A stretch of 27,684 bases of DNA from an uncultured Prevotellaceae bacterium (GTDB taxonomy: Bacteria; Bacteroidota; Bacteroidia; Bacteroidales; Bacteroidaceae), in the NCBI GenBank assembly GCA_900315105.1, contig OMXX01000103.1:1-27684 (forward strand). Reading direction: 5' to 3'. Both the position numbers and the translations under genes were made by a program. Below are positions 1-7,331 of this stretch, piece by piece; position 1 is the stretch's first letter; each line of letters begins with the position of its first letter. The notes under the pieces were generated by a model, which saw nothing but the letters and a program-made list of their open reading frames with translations, was not told the DNA's origin and ran no database searches.

Positions 1-1
1 A

Positions 2-1345
2 GAAAAAGTATATGCAAGTCACGGCAGGTTTTTCCGCTCTTTCAAGAATGTGACAAAGATAAAGCTTCCGTCAACTATAAAGACAATCCCCGATAATGAT
101 TTTGCAGGGAACAAATACCTTAAGGAGATAACCCTGCCTACTGCTCTCACCTCAGTTGGAAGTGGAGCGTTTAGCAATTGTCCTAACCTTGAGCGTATTG
201 TATGTCCGGCTCTTACACCACCTTCTGCAACTAATAGTATAGTAGATAATCCAAGCAATGTTACCCTTAAGGTGATGTATGGATATTATAGCGTTTATAA
301 GTCGGCATCAGTCTGGAAGAATTTCAACATTATAAATGGTAACTATTACAAACAGAATACTTCATACCTGAAAGTTCTCGCAAGTAAGAATTTGAATCAA
401 AGTATATCATCTTCACTAAAAGCATTCTCTTGGACTACATCTAATTCCTCTGTAGCAACCGTAAGCAACGGTGTGGTAACGGCTCTTAATTATGTATATA
501 GCGGAACCACGGCAGATCCTTACAAAGGAGTTTCCATTCGTGCCAAGTTGGATAATGCTGATGTTTATGATTTCCCTATTACTGTAACTCCACGAGAGGC
601 AGCGCTTACGGATGGCAACGTCTATAGGAATACCAGGGATTTCAATGCAGAGAAGATTACATATACTCGCACTTATGCAGAGAAGTATGCAAATCATTTG
701 CAGTGTTTCTATATCCCATTTGATGTAGAGGTGACAGATGAGCTTTTGGAAGACTATACATTCTATAAGCTTTATATGGTTAGCCAGAAGGATGAGAATG
801 GCAATGGTGAGATAGAAGATAATGAGCCATTGGTAATGCTCCTTAACAAGATACCAGCAGGTCAGGTTATGCACGCAAATATGCCATACTATATCAAGCC
901 AAAAGCTGCAAGTACCCTTACTGTAACTGCGAAGAATACAACTCTTTATGCAGCGGAAAATGTGACGGTATCTTGTTCTACTATGCAGAAAGAGTATTCT
1001 TTGACTGGTGTTTATGAACCAACGAATATCAAGGGATATTACACAATGAGTGCCAAAGGTAATTTCAGTTACTATACCCAAGACACTAATCTCGGTTCTT
1101 ACCGTTGGTATATGTCAGTTAGAGACCGTATGGCAAGGGGAGAAGAGAATGAGGACTATGCTCGTCCAATCGAAATACTGATTGACGGTGAGGATGAGAC
1201 AACAGGTATAGTTGCTCTTGAGGATAAGGCTTCTGCAAAGCAGAATGATAAAATCTACACCTTAGACGGCCGTCAGGTAACAGATTTTGAAACTCTCCCA
1301 AGTGGTATCTATATTGTCAATGGCAAGAAAATGTATAAAAAGTAA
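2..1345 (+). CDS. BspA-like leucine-rich repeat surface protein, C-terminal part (5' end outside window)
   Basis: The reading frame is open from base 2, so the gene starts upstream of the window and the GTG near base 50 is not its start. The first about 75 visible residues form BspA/LRR_5-type repeats (FKNVTKIKLPSTIKTIPDND, YLKEITLPTALTSVGSGAFS), in which IxLPxxIxxIxxxAF is typical. A bacterial-Ig-like stretch follows (WTTSNSSVATVSNGVVTAL), then a long beta-rich region without a family I can name. The last about 40 residues (KIYTLDGRQV...LPSGIYIVNGKKM) match the short C-terminal tail frequent on secreted Bacteroidales proteins, probably a sorting or anchoring signal. The likely role is a secreted or surface adhesin-type protein. 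Its ligand cannot be told. A small peptide gene follows, possibly in the same transcript. Confidence 0.85.
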   Translation, partial: EKVYASHGRFFRSFKNVTKIKLPSTIKTIPDNDFAGNKYLKEITLPTALTSVGSGAFSNCPNLERIVCPALTPPSATNSIVDNPSNVTLKVMYGYYSVYKSASVWKNFNIINGNYYKQNTSYLKVLASKNLNQSISSSLKAFSWTTSNSSVATVSNGVVTALNYVYSGTTADPYKGVSIRAKLDNADVYDFPITVTPREAALTDGNVYRNTRDFNAEKITYTRTYAEKYANHLQCFYIPFDVEVTDELLEDYTFYKLYMVSQKDENGNGEIEDNEPLVMLLNKIPAGQVMHANMPYYIKPKAASTLTVTAKNTTLYAAENVTVSCSTMQKEYSLTGVYEPTNIKGYYTMSAKGNFSYYTQDTNLGSYRWYMSVRDRMARGEENEDYARPIEILIDGEDETTGIVALEDKASAKQNDKIYTLDGRQVTDFETLPSGIYIVNGKKMYKK

Positions 1346-1366
1346 GTCTCCTAATATTCAATTTTT

Positions 1367-1424
1367 CTTTCTCTTCCCTTCGGGTCGTCGATATCTTCGA
1401 CGTTCCCGTAAGGGCAAGGGAAAG
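1367..1424. other. Long imperfect stem-loop between the BspA-like gene and the small peptide gene
   Basis: Nested pairing can be drawn by eye. CTTTCTCTT (1367-1375) pairs with AAGGGAAAG (1416-1424) with one G-U. CCCTT (1376-1380) pairs with AAGGG (1410-1414). CGGG (1381-1384) pairs with CCCG (1405-1408). CGTCG (1386-1390) pairs with CGACG (1398-1402) around a 7-nt loop. No T-run follows directly, so it is more likely a processing or stabilising structure, or a member of the GC-rich palindromic repeats seen further right, than a classical terminator. Confidence 0.55.
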
Positions 1425-1467
1425 GTAAAAAAATGAAGGCATAAAGACGTAATTATAATACAAACAA

Positions 1468-1629
1468 ATGAAAAAGAATTATTACACTCCAGAGGTTAGG
1501 TTTCATCAATTAAGGTCAAATGCATCAATGCTTGCAGGCAGTAGCCAGGAAGAATCTAAGCAAGGTGAAAATGATGAGGAACTTTCAAAAGGTTTTGGCT
1601 CATTCTATTTCGATGAGGATGAAGACTAA
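1468..1629 (+). CDS. Small 53-residue peptide with MKKxYYTPE start and MLAGS motif
   Basis: ATG at 1468 opens a 53-codon frame ending in TAA and followed by a strong terminator. The N-terminus MKKNYYTPEVRFHQL leads to a central SMLAGSSQE, then a polar acidic tail with glycines (KGFGSFYFDEDED). Many Bacteroidales genomes carry short peptides of this plan (MKKxYxxP, then MLAGS, then a polar Gly/Asp tail), often next to BspA-like or other secreted-protein genes. I know of no established function. The absence of a hydrophobic signal segment and the precursor-like layout (conserved front, variable tail) allow the guess of a processed peptide, but nothing here proves it. It lies 122 nt downstream of the BspA-like gene and was probably missed by length cut-offs. 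Confidence 0.7.
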   Translation: MKKNYYTPEVRFHQLRSNASMLAGSSQEESKQGENDEELSKGFGSFYFDEDED

Positions 1630-1657
1630 AAACAGAATTTTGCTATAACAATAAATG

Positions 1658-1686
1658 GAGTCAGACAAATGTCTGGCTCTTTTTTT
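1658..1686 (+). terminator. Rho-independent terminator after the small peptide gene
   Basis: GAGTCAGAC (1658-1666) and GTCTGGCTC (1671-1679) form a stem with one internal mismatch and an AAAT loop, followed by a run of seven Ts. It closes the BspA-like/small peptide transcript. Confidence 0.85.
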
Positions 1687-1880
1687 CGCTGTGATGTATC
1701 TTTTGGTATCATGGTAACATGGTAACATATTTTTTACACACACCCTTCGTCCTTGCTATTGAGAGGATTTATGCTTTCGCATACTTTGATGTTTTTACTC
1801 AAAAAAATAGTGGAAAATGAAGTTAAAAAGTTGTAATTAGTGCCTTTTAGGACGAATTTTTGCCTTTTTGAGGCATTTTC

Positions 1881-1911
1881 TTGGCTTTTCCGCTTTTTTT
1901 TCTTATTTTTG
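1881..1911 (+). promoter_or_regulatory. Bacteroidetes-type promoter of the TPR protein gene
   Basis: TATTTTTG (1904-1911) fits the TAnnTTTG -7 box, and TTGG (1881-1884) lies at about the distance expected of a -33 box. The start codon at 1923 is only about 11 nt further on, so the mRNA would have a very short leader. A small TGCCT/AGGCA hairpin (1861-1875) and a repeated ATGGTAAC (about 1710-1727) lie upstream. The rest of 1687-1880 is AT-rich with no gene that I can see. Confidence 0.6.
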
Positions 1912-1922
1912 CACCTTAATAA

Positions 1923-3671
1923 ATGAAAAGACTACTCTTAATATCACTTATAATTTGTGCTCTTCTTCCAACCTACGGAAAGAAGAAGGAGAAGAAACGT
2001 CAGGCGGTGATCCCAAAGCAGGAACAGCGTCTGAATGATAATGACTTGCGCCGATACCAGTATTTCTATCTTGAGGCTATACGTCAGGAGGGATTGGGTA
2101 ACTTTACGGAAGCCTTTGAGCTTTACCGCCATTGCCTCGAGATTGACTCACTCGCATCAGAGGCGCATTTTGCCATCTCCGGGTTTTATTCGCAGATCAA
2201 CAAGGACACGCTTGCGCTTTACCATCTGAAGAAAGCCAACAGCCTTGAGCCTGAGAATGACGAGTTTGCCGAACGTCTCGGACAATACTATCTTTCGCAG
2301 AACAAGATTGAAGAGGGAACTCGTGTGTATGAACGGCTTGCGGATATGTATCACGACCGTTCAGACTTCCTCGACATCCTGACACGCATATACCAGTACA
2401 AGAAGGACTATCCGAAGATGCTTGAGACGCTCAACCGCATTGAGGTGGTGGAAGGAGAGAGTGAGAACCTCACCCTCAGTAAGATGCAGGTATATTCAAA
2501 CATGGGTGACGAGAAAGGGGCGTACGAGGAACTGTTGCGACTGGTGAAGAGGCATCCTAACGACCTTAACTACAAGGTGATGATGGGTAACTGGCTTCTT
2601 GCCAACTCGAGGAAGGACGAGGCTCTGAAGGCTTACAAGGCTGTGCTGAAGGAAGAGCCGGGGAATCCGGAGGCTCAGATGTCGCTGATGGACTACTATC
2701 GCGCCACGGGAAATGATGAGGAAGCAGACACCCTGCTGTATCAGATACTTGAGAACCCGGAGACAGAGGCACAGACACGCATAAGTCTGATGCGTCAGGT
2801 GGTGGCAGACAACGAGCAGGGCGGAGGCGACTCTACCCGCATACTCAATATCTTCTCACGCATTCTCTCCCTTCCACAGCAGACGAGCGACATGGCGGAG
2901 ATGCACGTGGCATATATGAATTTCAAGCACATGCCGACCGACTCTATCCTGTCAGGCTTGAACCGTGTGCTTGCCATCAATCCTGAGAATATAGGGGCAC
3001 GCCTCCAGAGGCTCGACATAATGTGGAGAGACACCATTGACGAGAAGGTAATTGCCGAATGTGAGAAAGCCATTGACTATACTCCAGAGGAAACGGCACT
3101 ATACTACTATCTCGGACTTGCGAAATATCTGAACAAGGACGATGCCGGTGCCTTGAAGGCTTTGCGCAAGGGTGCTACGACCATCAAGGAAGACACTCCT
3201 ATGGAGATTTCCTCAAGGATATACATGATTTCGGGTGACATACTCCATTCCATGAACCTTCCAGAAGAGGCATACGCTGCATACGACAGTTGTCTGAACA
3301 TCAATCCTGACGAGATTTCGTGCCTTAACAACTATGCGTACTATCTCTCGGAGGAGAACCGCGACCTGAAACGTGCGGAGCAGATGAGCTATAAGACCAT
3401 CAAGGCAGAACCGGAGAACGTATCTTATCTCGATACCTACGCTTGGATACTGTATATGCAGAAGCGTTATGAGGAGGCTCGTATCTATATTGATCAGGCT
3501 CTGAAAAACGACTCTACACAGACATCAAGCGTGATATTTGAACATGCCGGCGATATTTACATACGACTGGGATTGAAGTCGGATGCCAATAACTACTGGC
3601 AGAAAGCCATTGATTCAGGATCAGATAATGCTACTGAGATAAAAAAGAAGATTGCAAGGACAAAGAAGTAA
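1923..3671 (+). CDS. Tetratricopeptide repeat protein with signal peptide
   Basis: A 582-residue protein. Residues 1-20 (MKRLLLISLIICALLPTYGK) are a signal peptide, so it is exported, probably to the periplasm or outer membrane. The rest is almost all TPR helices, with A/Y-E-A-x-x-x-Y/L patterns from about residue 50 (NFTEAFELYRHCLEIDSLAS) to the C-terminus (YEEARIYIDQALKNDS, SDANNYWQKAI). TPR arrays act as protein-protein scaffolds; the partner is not visible. The order TPR protein / DUF4292 lipoprotein / LytM-EnvC protein is conserved in Bacteroidales and points to cell-envelope assembly. The gene ends 4 nt before a palindromic repeat. Base composition is richer in GC than in the defence island to the right. 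Confidence 0.85.
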   Translation: MKRLLLISLIICALLPTYGKKKEKKRQAVIPKQEQRLNDNDLRRYQYFYLEAIRQEGLGNFTEAFELYRHCLEIDSLASEAHFAISGFYSQINKDTLALYHLKKANSLEPENDEFAERLGQYYLSQNKIEEGTRVYERLADMYHDRSDFLDILTRIYQYKKDYPKMLETLNRIEVVEGESENLTLSKMQVYSNMGDEKGAYEELLRLVKRHPNDLNYKVMMGNWLLANSRKDEALKAYKAVLKEEPGNPEAQMSLMDYYRATGNDEEADTLLYQILENPETEAQTRISLMRQVVADNEQGGGDSTRILNIFSRILSLPQQTSDMAEMHVAYMNFKHMPTDSILSGLNRVLAINPENIGARLQRLDIMWRDTIDEKVIAECEKAIDYTPEETALYYYLGLAKYLNKDDAGALKALRKGATTIKEDTPMEISSRIYMISGDILHSMNLPEEAYAAYDSCLNINPDEISCLNNYAYYLSEENRDLKRAEQMSYKTIKAEPENVSYLDTYAWILYMQKRYEEARIYIDQALKNDSTQTSSVIFEHAGDIYIRLGLKSDANNYWQKAIDSGSDNATEIKKKIARTKK

Positions 3672-3675
3672 GGAT

Positions 3676-3726
3676 GGCCTCTCCCCCCGCCCTCTCCCGT
3701 AGAGAGGGGGCCGGAATGCGAAAAGG
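3676..3726 (+). repeat. GC-rich palindromic repeat, family 1, copy a (left arm of a pair)
   Basis: It begins GGCCTCTCCCCCCGCCCTC, continues with a CCCGTAG turn and ends GCCGGAATGCGAAAAGG. It is the inverted counterpart of the copy at 3847-3890. The internal part can fold on itself (CCCTCTCCC with GAGAGGGGG). It starts 4 nt after the stop of the TPR gene. Confidence 0.8.
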
Positions 3727-3758
3727 TATCAATTACTGGAATACCAAATACTCTGATA

Positions 3759-4739
3759 ATGAATAAACTATTCCATATTCTTTTGGGGATATTCAAATTA
3801 TCCCATTCAATACTATTCAAATACCCATCAAAGGGGAACTTATTGGGCACTCCGGCTCCCTCCCTACGGGGGAGGGCGGGGGGAGAGGCCGCTTTCCTTT
3901 CCTTTATTTTATGCTCCATCCTCTTCGTTTCCTGCGGAACAAAGAAGAATATCGAATCATCAGGCACGAAGAGCATTGACAATACGGCACTAAGGAACAC
4001 GGAATATGTGCGCAAGGTATATAACAATGCCACAAATGCCAAGAACATAGTTTCAAAGATTGACTTCACAATCGACGCAAAGGGAAAGAATATCTCTGTT
4101 GACGGCAGGATATATATGCGTAAGGATGAGGTTATCCGCGTGGTTCTTGCACCTTTCGGCATTATGGAAGTGGGGCGTGTGGAGTTCACTCCCGAATATG
4201 TGCTCGTGGTTGACCGTATGCACAAGCAGTATGTGAAGGCTACATATAACGACCTTTCCTTCCTGAAGAACAACGGACTGAACTTCTATTCCCTTCAGGC
4301 ACTTTTCTGGAACGAGCTTTTCCTCCCCGGCACAAACCGTCTCACCGACAATATGCTGGATAAGTTTGATTCTGATTTGGCAGCAGGAACACAGAGAAAG
4401 GTGAGGACGAAATCGGGCAGTCTCAATTTTGAATGGGACACGACGGTTGCCTCCGGACGTATTGATGCCGCTAACGTGACTTACGGCACAGGTGCTGCCA
4501 ACGCTTCAAGTGCCTCTTGGAAATACGACACGTTCTCTGCCTTGGGCTCAAAGACATTCCCTGCCCGACAATCCGTGTCATTCACAGGAAAGACCGGGAA
4601 GACGAACTCCACGATAAAAGTGGATATCAGGATGAAGAAACTCACTACTGACTCCAACTGGGAAACACATTCCTCTGTGTCCGACAAATACACAAAGGTA
4701 AGTGCGGAGGAAGCGTTGAAGAAAATAATGCAATTCTAA
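3759..4739 (+). CDS. DUF4292 family lipoprotein with a repeat-derived signal peptide segment
   Basis: A 326-residue protein. The mature part after the lipobox LFVSC (Cys59) matches the DUF4292 family, an envelope lipoprotein related in fold to LolA/LolB-type carriers: VSKIDFTIDAKGKNISVDGR, IRVVLAPFGIMEVGRVEFTP, LQALFWNELFLPG. The signal peptide is very long (58 residues instead of about 20). Residues about 30-44 (GTPAPSLRGRAGGEA) are the translation of a GC-rich palindromic repeat (3847-3890), and the hydrophobic core (FLSFILCSILF) comes only after it. The start ATG lies between the two inverted arms of this repeat. No other in-frame ATG precedes the hydrophobic core, so the repeat must be translated unless a non-ATG start is used. 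The neighbours are the TPR gene and the EnvC-like gene. Confidence 0.82.
   Translation: MNKLFHILLGIFKLSHSILFKYPSKGNLLGTPAPSLRGRAGGEAAFLSFILCSILFVSCGTKKNIESSGTKSIDNTALRNTEYVRKVYNNATNAKNIVSKIDFTIDAKGKNISVDGRIYMRKDEVIRVVLAPFGIMEVGRVEFTPEYVLVVDRMHKQYVKATYNDLSFLKNNGLNFYSLQALFWNELFLPGTNRLTDNMLDKFDSDLAAGTQRKVRTKSGSLNFEWDTTVASGRIDAANVTYGTGAANASSASWKYDTFSALGSKTFPARQSVSFTGKTGKTNSTIKVDIRMKKLTTDSNWETHSSVSDKYTKVSAEEALKKIMQF
3847..3890 (-). repeat. GC-rich palindromic repeat, family 1, copy b (right arm, inside the DUF4292 coding region)
   Basis: On the minus strand it reads GGCCTCTCCCCCCGCCCTC, then a CCCGTAGGGAGGG turn, then GAGCCGGAGTGC, matching copy a with few changes. It lies in frame within the signal peptide region of the DUF4292 protein. 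Together, copies a and b form an inverted pair about 215 bp long. Confidence 0.85.
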
Positions 4740-4822
4740 GGCCTCTCCCCCCGCTTTGCACATACTCCGATGTTATTAACATCGGACTTCCCTCCGTAGA
4801 GAGGGAGCCGGAGTGCGAAAGG
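4740..4822 (+). repeat. GC-rich palindromic repeat, family 1, copy c with an inserted second palindrome
   Basis: It begins directly after the stop codon of the DUF4292 gene with GGCCTCTCCCCCCGC and ends CGTAGAGAGGGAGCCGGAGTGCGAAAGG, as in copy a. The middle is replaced or interrupted by about 35 bp carrying a perfect 10-bp inverted repeat around one base (TCCGATGTTA, T, TAACATCGGA at 4766-4786). The same inserted module occurs at 9768-9800 in a different repeat. Confidence 0.82.
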
Positions 4823-4913
4823 CTTACTTATAAAAGAGTAACTAATAAATAAAGAATAATTGTTTCGCCTTTTATCTTATGTCAATAAGGAGAAAAGGTG
4901 GTTAATTGTAATA

Positions 4914-6629
4914 ATGAATAAAATATTCAATATTCTCTTGGAAGCATTCCGGCTCCCTCCCTACGGGGGAGGGCGGGGGGAGAGGCCGTTGTTTGTGGTC
5001 CTTCTCCTTTTCCTCTCTCTCCTTCTCTTCTCCCCTTCGGTTTACTCTCAGTCGAAGCAGAAGAAATCTGTGCAGAAGACAACGGTGACTACGAAGAAGA
5101 AGTCAACGGGAAAGAGTACTGCAAGCAAGAGTTCAGGCAAGACAGCAGGAAAAGCTAAAAGCGGAAAGACTGCTACTGCCAAGAAGACTTCCACCAAAAA
5201 GAATGCTGAAGGCAATAGCATCAACAGTCTGAAGAAGCAGCGTGATGAGATAAAGAAGAACATTGCAAAGCAGGAGAAGGCTCTTCGTGCCAATAAGGCT
5301 CAGGTGGAGAAGAAACTCAAGGACCTCATGGCTATAAACGGTGAGATGGATCGCCGTCGTCATAGCATTGATTCCATCAATCACGACATACACCTTCTTG
5401 ACGATGACATCAACATTCTCAACGCACAGCTTAATACCCTCAACGCACAACTTGAGGCACGTAAGGCTCAATATATCAAATCCATGCGCTATATGGCAAA
5501 GCGCCGTGGCATTCAGAGTCAGATGATGTTCATATTCTCAGGCAATGACTTTAGTCAGATATACCGCCGTATGCGTTTCATGCGTGAGTATGCTGCATAT
5601 CAGCGCACTCAGGGTAAGGCTGTTCAGGAACAGCAGCAACGTGTAAATGAGAAAAACGAGCAACTGAAGGCTGCACGTGGCGTAAAGTCAAATCTTCTTT
5701 GGAAAGGCAAGAAAGAACATGCTGCTCTCGCAGGTCAGAAAGAGGAACAGCAAAAAGTTGTTACCTCGCTTCAAAAGCAGCAGAAGACCATACAGAACAT
5801 TATTGACGAGCAGAAGAAGAAGGATGCCGCCCTTAATGCTAAGATTGACCAGTTGGTTGCAGAGGAAGTAGAGCGTGCGCGTCAGCGTGCCATTGCAGAG
5901 GCAAAGAAGAAAGCTGAGGAGGCAGAGGCTGCACGTAAGAAAGCAGAGGCCCTTGCCCGCAAGAAGGCGGAGGCTGAGGCTGCCGAACGTGAGAACCAAC
6001 GCAGGATTGAGGAGGCAAAGGCTGCCGAACAGAAAGCAAAGGCTGATGCCATTGCAGCACGTAATGCAAGGGCAAGAGCACTTGCTGAACAACGAGCGCG
6101 AGAGGCAGAGGCTGCACGTGTTGCTGCCGAGCGTAAGGCTGTTGTTGACAAGGAGCGTGCCAATATGGAGGTTGCAAGGGCTAAGAAGGAGTCGGAGGAG
6201 GCTGTGCGCCTGAGTAGTGCCGACCGACTTGTTAGCGGTGGCTTCGAAGCAAACAAGGGACGTCTGCCTTCACCAGTTGCAGGTGGTAGGATTGTGAGCC
6301 ATTTCGGACAGCACGGCGTGGAAGGACTTCCGGGCGTGGTGCTCGATAATAAGGGTATCAACATACTCGGCTCACAGGGATGTGCTGCACGTGCTATCTA
6401 TGACGGAGAGGTTTCTGCGGTATTCGATGCAGGAGGCACAATGGGCGTACTTGTGCGCCACGGTGCGTATATCTCAGTATATTGTAACCTGAAGAGCGTA
6501 AGTGTGTCAAAGGGACAGAAGGTTTCTACACGCCAATCTCTCGGAGTAGTCGGGCGTGACAATATTCTTCAGTTCCAGTTGCGTAAGGAGCGCGACAAGC
6601 TTAACCCCGAAGTATGGCTCGCAAGATAA
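4914..6629 (+). CDS. EnvC-like coiled-coil protein with degenerate LytM (M23) domain
   Basis: A 571-residue protein from the ATG at 4914; a TTG frame opening 54 nt upstream is less likely. Signal peptide core is about residues 25-40, with likely cleavage near VYS-QSK (45/46). A Lys/Ser/Thr-rich stretch follows, then a long coiled coil (about 85-425) rich in AEAARKKAEA-type heptads, then a C-terminal M23/LytM domain (about 449-571: GRLPSPVAGGRIVSHFG to LNPEVWLAR). The zinc ligands of active M23 peptidases are missing: LDNKGINI stands where xHxGIDI is expected, and LQFQL where LHFEx is expected. This fits EnvC-type activators, which control separate murein amidases instead of cutting peptidoglycan themselves. 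Residues about 11-24 (AFRLPPYGGGRGER) are translated from a palindromic repeat arm. Its 3' end overlaps the convergent VanZ-like gene by 29 nt. Confidence 0.85.
   Translation: MNKIFNILLEAFRLPPYGGGRGERPLFVVLLLFLSLLLFSPSVYSQSKQKKSVQKTTVTTKKKSTGKSTASKSSGKTAGKAKSGKTATAKKTSTKKNAEGNSINSLKKQRDEIKKNIAKQEKALRANKAQVEKKLKDLMAINGEMDRRRHSIDSINHDIHLLDDDINILNAQLNTLNAQLEARKAQYIKSMRYMAKRRGIQSQMMFIFSGNDFSQIYRRMRFMREYAAYQRTQGKAVQEQQQRVNEKNEQLKAARGVKSNLLWKGKKEHAALAGQKEEQQKVVTSLQKQQKTIQNIIDEQKKKDAALNAKIDQLVAEEVERARQRAIAEAKKKAEEAEAARKKAEALARKKAEAEAAERENQRRIEEAKAAEQKAKADAIAARNARARALAEQRAREAEAARVAAERKAVVDKERANMEVARAKKESEEAVRLSSADRLVSGGFEANKGRLPSPVAGGRIVSHFGQHGVEGLPGVVLDNKGINILGSQGCAARAIYDGEVSAVFDAGGTMGVLVRHGAYISVYCNLKSVSVSKGQKVSTRQSLGVVGRDNILQFQLRKERDKLNPEVWLAR
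4944..4987 (-). repeat. GC-rich palindromic repeat, family 1, copy d (inside the EnvC-like coding region)
   Basis: The reverse complement reads GGCCTCTCCCCCCGCCCTC, the turn CCCGTAGGGAGGG and GAGCCGGAATGC, nearly identical to copy b. It is in frame in the n-region of the signal peptide. With copy c it forms a second inverted pair, again with a spacer of about 120 bp that contains the gene start. Confidence 0.85.
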
Positions 6630-7131
6630 GTCCGATAATGCAGCCTAAAAGCACTCCAAGGGAGTTGCAAAAGAAGTCATAAATATCTCCAGAGCGGCAG
6701 GTGGTGAGATAAGCCTGCGCAAGCTCGATGAGACCGCCCATAATAATAGGACATAGGACACCGCCGATAAGCAAGGCATGCCCCATCCGGCCCCTCACCT
6801 GCCCTTCGGGCATCCTCTCCCCAAGGGGCGAGGAAGGAGTTACTATTTCTTGCGCATAAGCTTCCTTTGAGGTTTCATTACTAACTTCCCCCCTCGCCCC
6901 CTGGGGAGAGGGTGTCACATAGTGACGGGTGAGGGGCTGTTTATGCCTCCTGATATACTCAAACCAAATCACAGAGGTGAGCGAGCCATACATCACGAAA
7001 TGAGTCCACTTATCAATAAGGTTCACATCGCTGAGCGGAGTCTCAGGAATTGGAATAAGACACACCACCCAAATAGCCACAATTAATAGTGATGAGAGAG
7101 GATAATTCTTTATTTTTTTTGCTATGAACAT
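6601..7131 (-). CDS. VanZ-like membrane protein with an in-frame repeat insertion
   Basis: A 176-residue protein. The VanZ family pattern is visible in two halves. Residues about 1-62 contain a first membrane segment (SSLLIVAIWVVCLIPIP) and IDKWTHFVMYGSLTSVIWF. Residues about 115-176 contain GHALLIGGVLCPIIMGGLIE, then AQAYLTTCRSGDIYDFFCNS and a final membrane segment. Residues about 64-114 are polar (TPSPQGARGEVSNETSKEAY and similar) and correspond exactly to the palindromic repeat pair at 6789-6939. This is far longer than the short loop expected there. VanZ-like proteins are small membrane proteins of mostly unknown role; some change glycopeptide tolerance. The gene is convergent with the EnvC-like gene, overlapping its last 29 nt. 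Confidence 0.8.
   Translation of the reverse strand: MFIAKKIKNYPLSSLLIVAIWVVCLIPIPETPLSDVNLIDKWTHFVMYGSLTSVIWFEYIRRHKQPLTRHYVTPSPQGARGEVSNETSKEAYAQEIVTPSSPLGERMPEGQVRGRMGHALLIGGVLCPIIMGGLIELAQAYLTTCRSGDIYDFFCNSLGVLLGCIIGLILRAILRG
6789..6939. repeat. GC-rich palindromic repeat pair, family 2, inside the VanZ-like gene
   Basis: The left arm (6789-6842, GGCCCCTCACCTGCCC to AGGAAGGAGTTA) and the right arm (6882-6939) are inverted copies sharing GCCCCTCACC, CCTCTCCCC, AGGGGCGAGG and AGTTA. The small hairpin in the left arm is GCCC-TTC-GGGC, while at the same place the right arm has GTCAC-TAT-GTGAC: different bases, same pairing. The element is about 150 bp, a multiple of three, with no stop in the host frame, so the gene stays open. 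Confidence 0.85.
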
Positions 7132-7153
7132 AATCTTTTACCTAAATCTGATG

Positions 7154-7161
7154 CAAAAGTA
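7154..7161 (-). promoter_or_regulatory. -7 box of the VanZ-like gene
   Basis: On the minus strand TACTTTTG fits TAnnTTTG, followed by CATC, about 22 nt upstream of the start codon at 7131. Confidence 0.6.
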
Positions 7162-7193
7162 AACAATTTTTTTTAACTTTGCAAGCAATTAGC

Positions 7194-7221
7194 GGTTAGA
7201 GTTTAGTGTTTAGAGGTTAGA
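7194..7221 (+). repeat. Tandem 7-bp repeat, four units
   Basis: Four consecutive heptamers, GGTTAGA, GTTTAGT, GTTTAGA and GGTTAGA, between the divergent VanZ-like and symporter genes. A GC-rich repeat remnant (CCCTCTAAATCCCCC to ACTTTGGGG, about 7227-7260) follows. Nothing else is seen in this intergenic region. Confidence 0.6.
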
Positions 7222-7331
7222 GCAACCCTCTAAATCCCCCTGCATAGGGTGACTTTGGGGTGTTGACGGCAAACTCTGAGCTTTAAGCCCATACACACTC
7301 CATGTTAATTTTTTAATTGTTAATTAAAACC

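Noticed and set aside
416..1081. A 221-codon minus-strand open frame opposite the BspA-like gene
   Set aside because: It is a shadow: Cys/Ile/His-rich composition, no domain, and the plus-strand frame has clear LRR and tail motifs.
3593..4273. A 226-codon minus-strand frame across the DUF4292 gene start
   Set aside because: It overlaps the TPR and DUF4292 genes and reads through both repeat arms; the plus-strand protein has a lipobox and family motifs.
5688..6364. Long open frames on the minus strand and in other plus frames over the EnvC-like coiled coil
   Set aside because: They come from the repetitive Ala/Lys/Glu codons of the coiled coil; Leu/Pro/Gln- or Arg-rich low-complexity products with no family.
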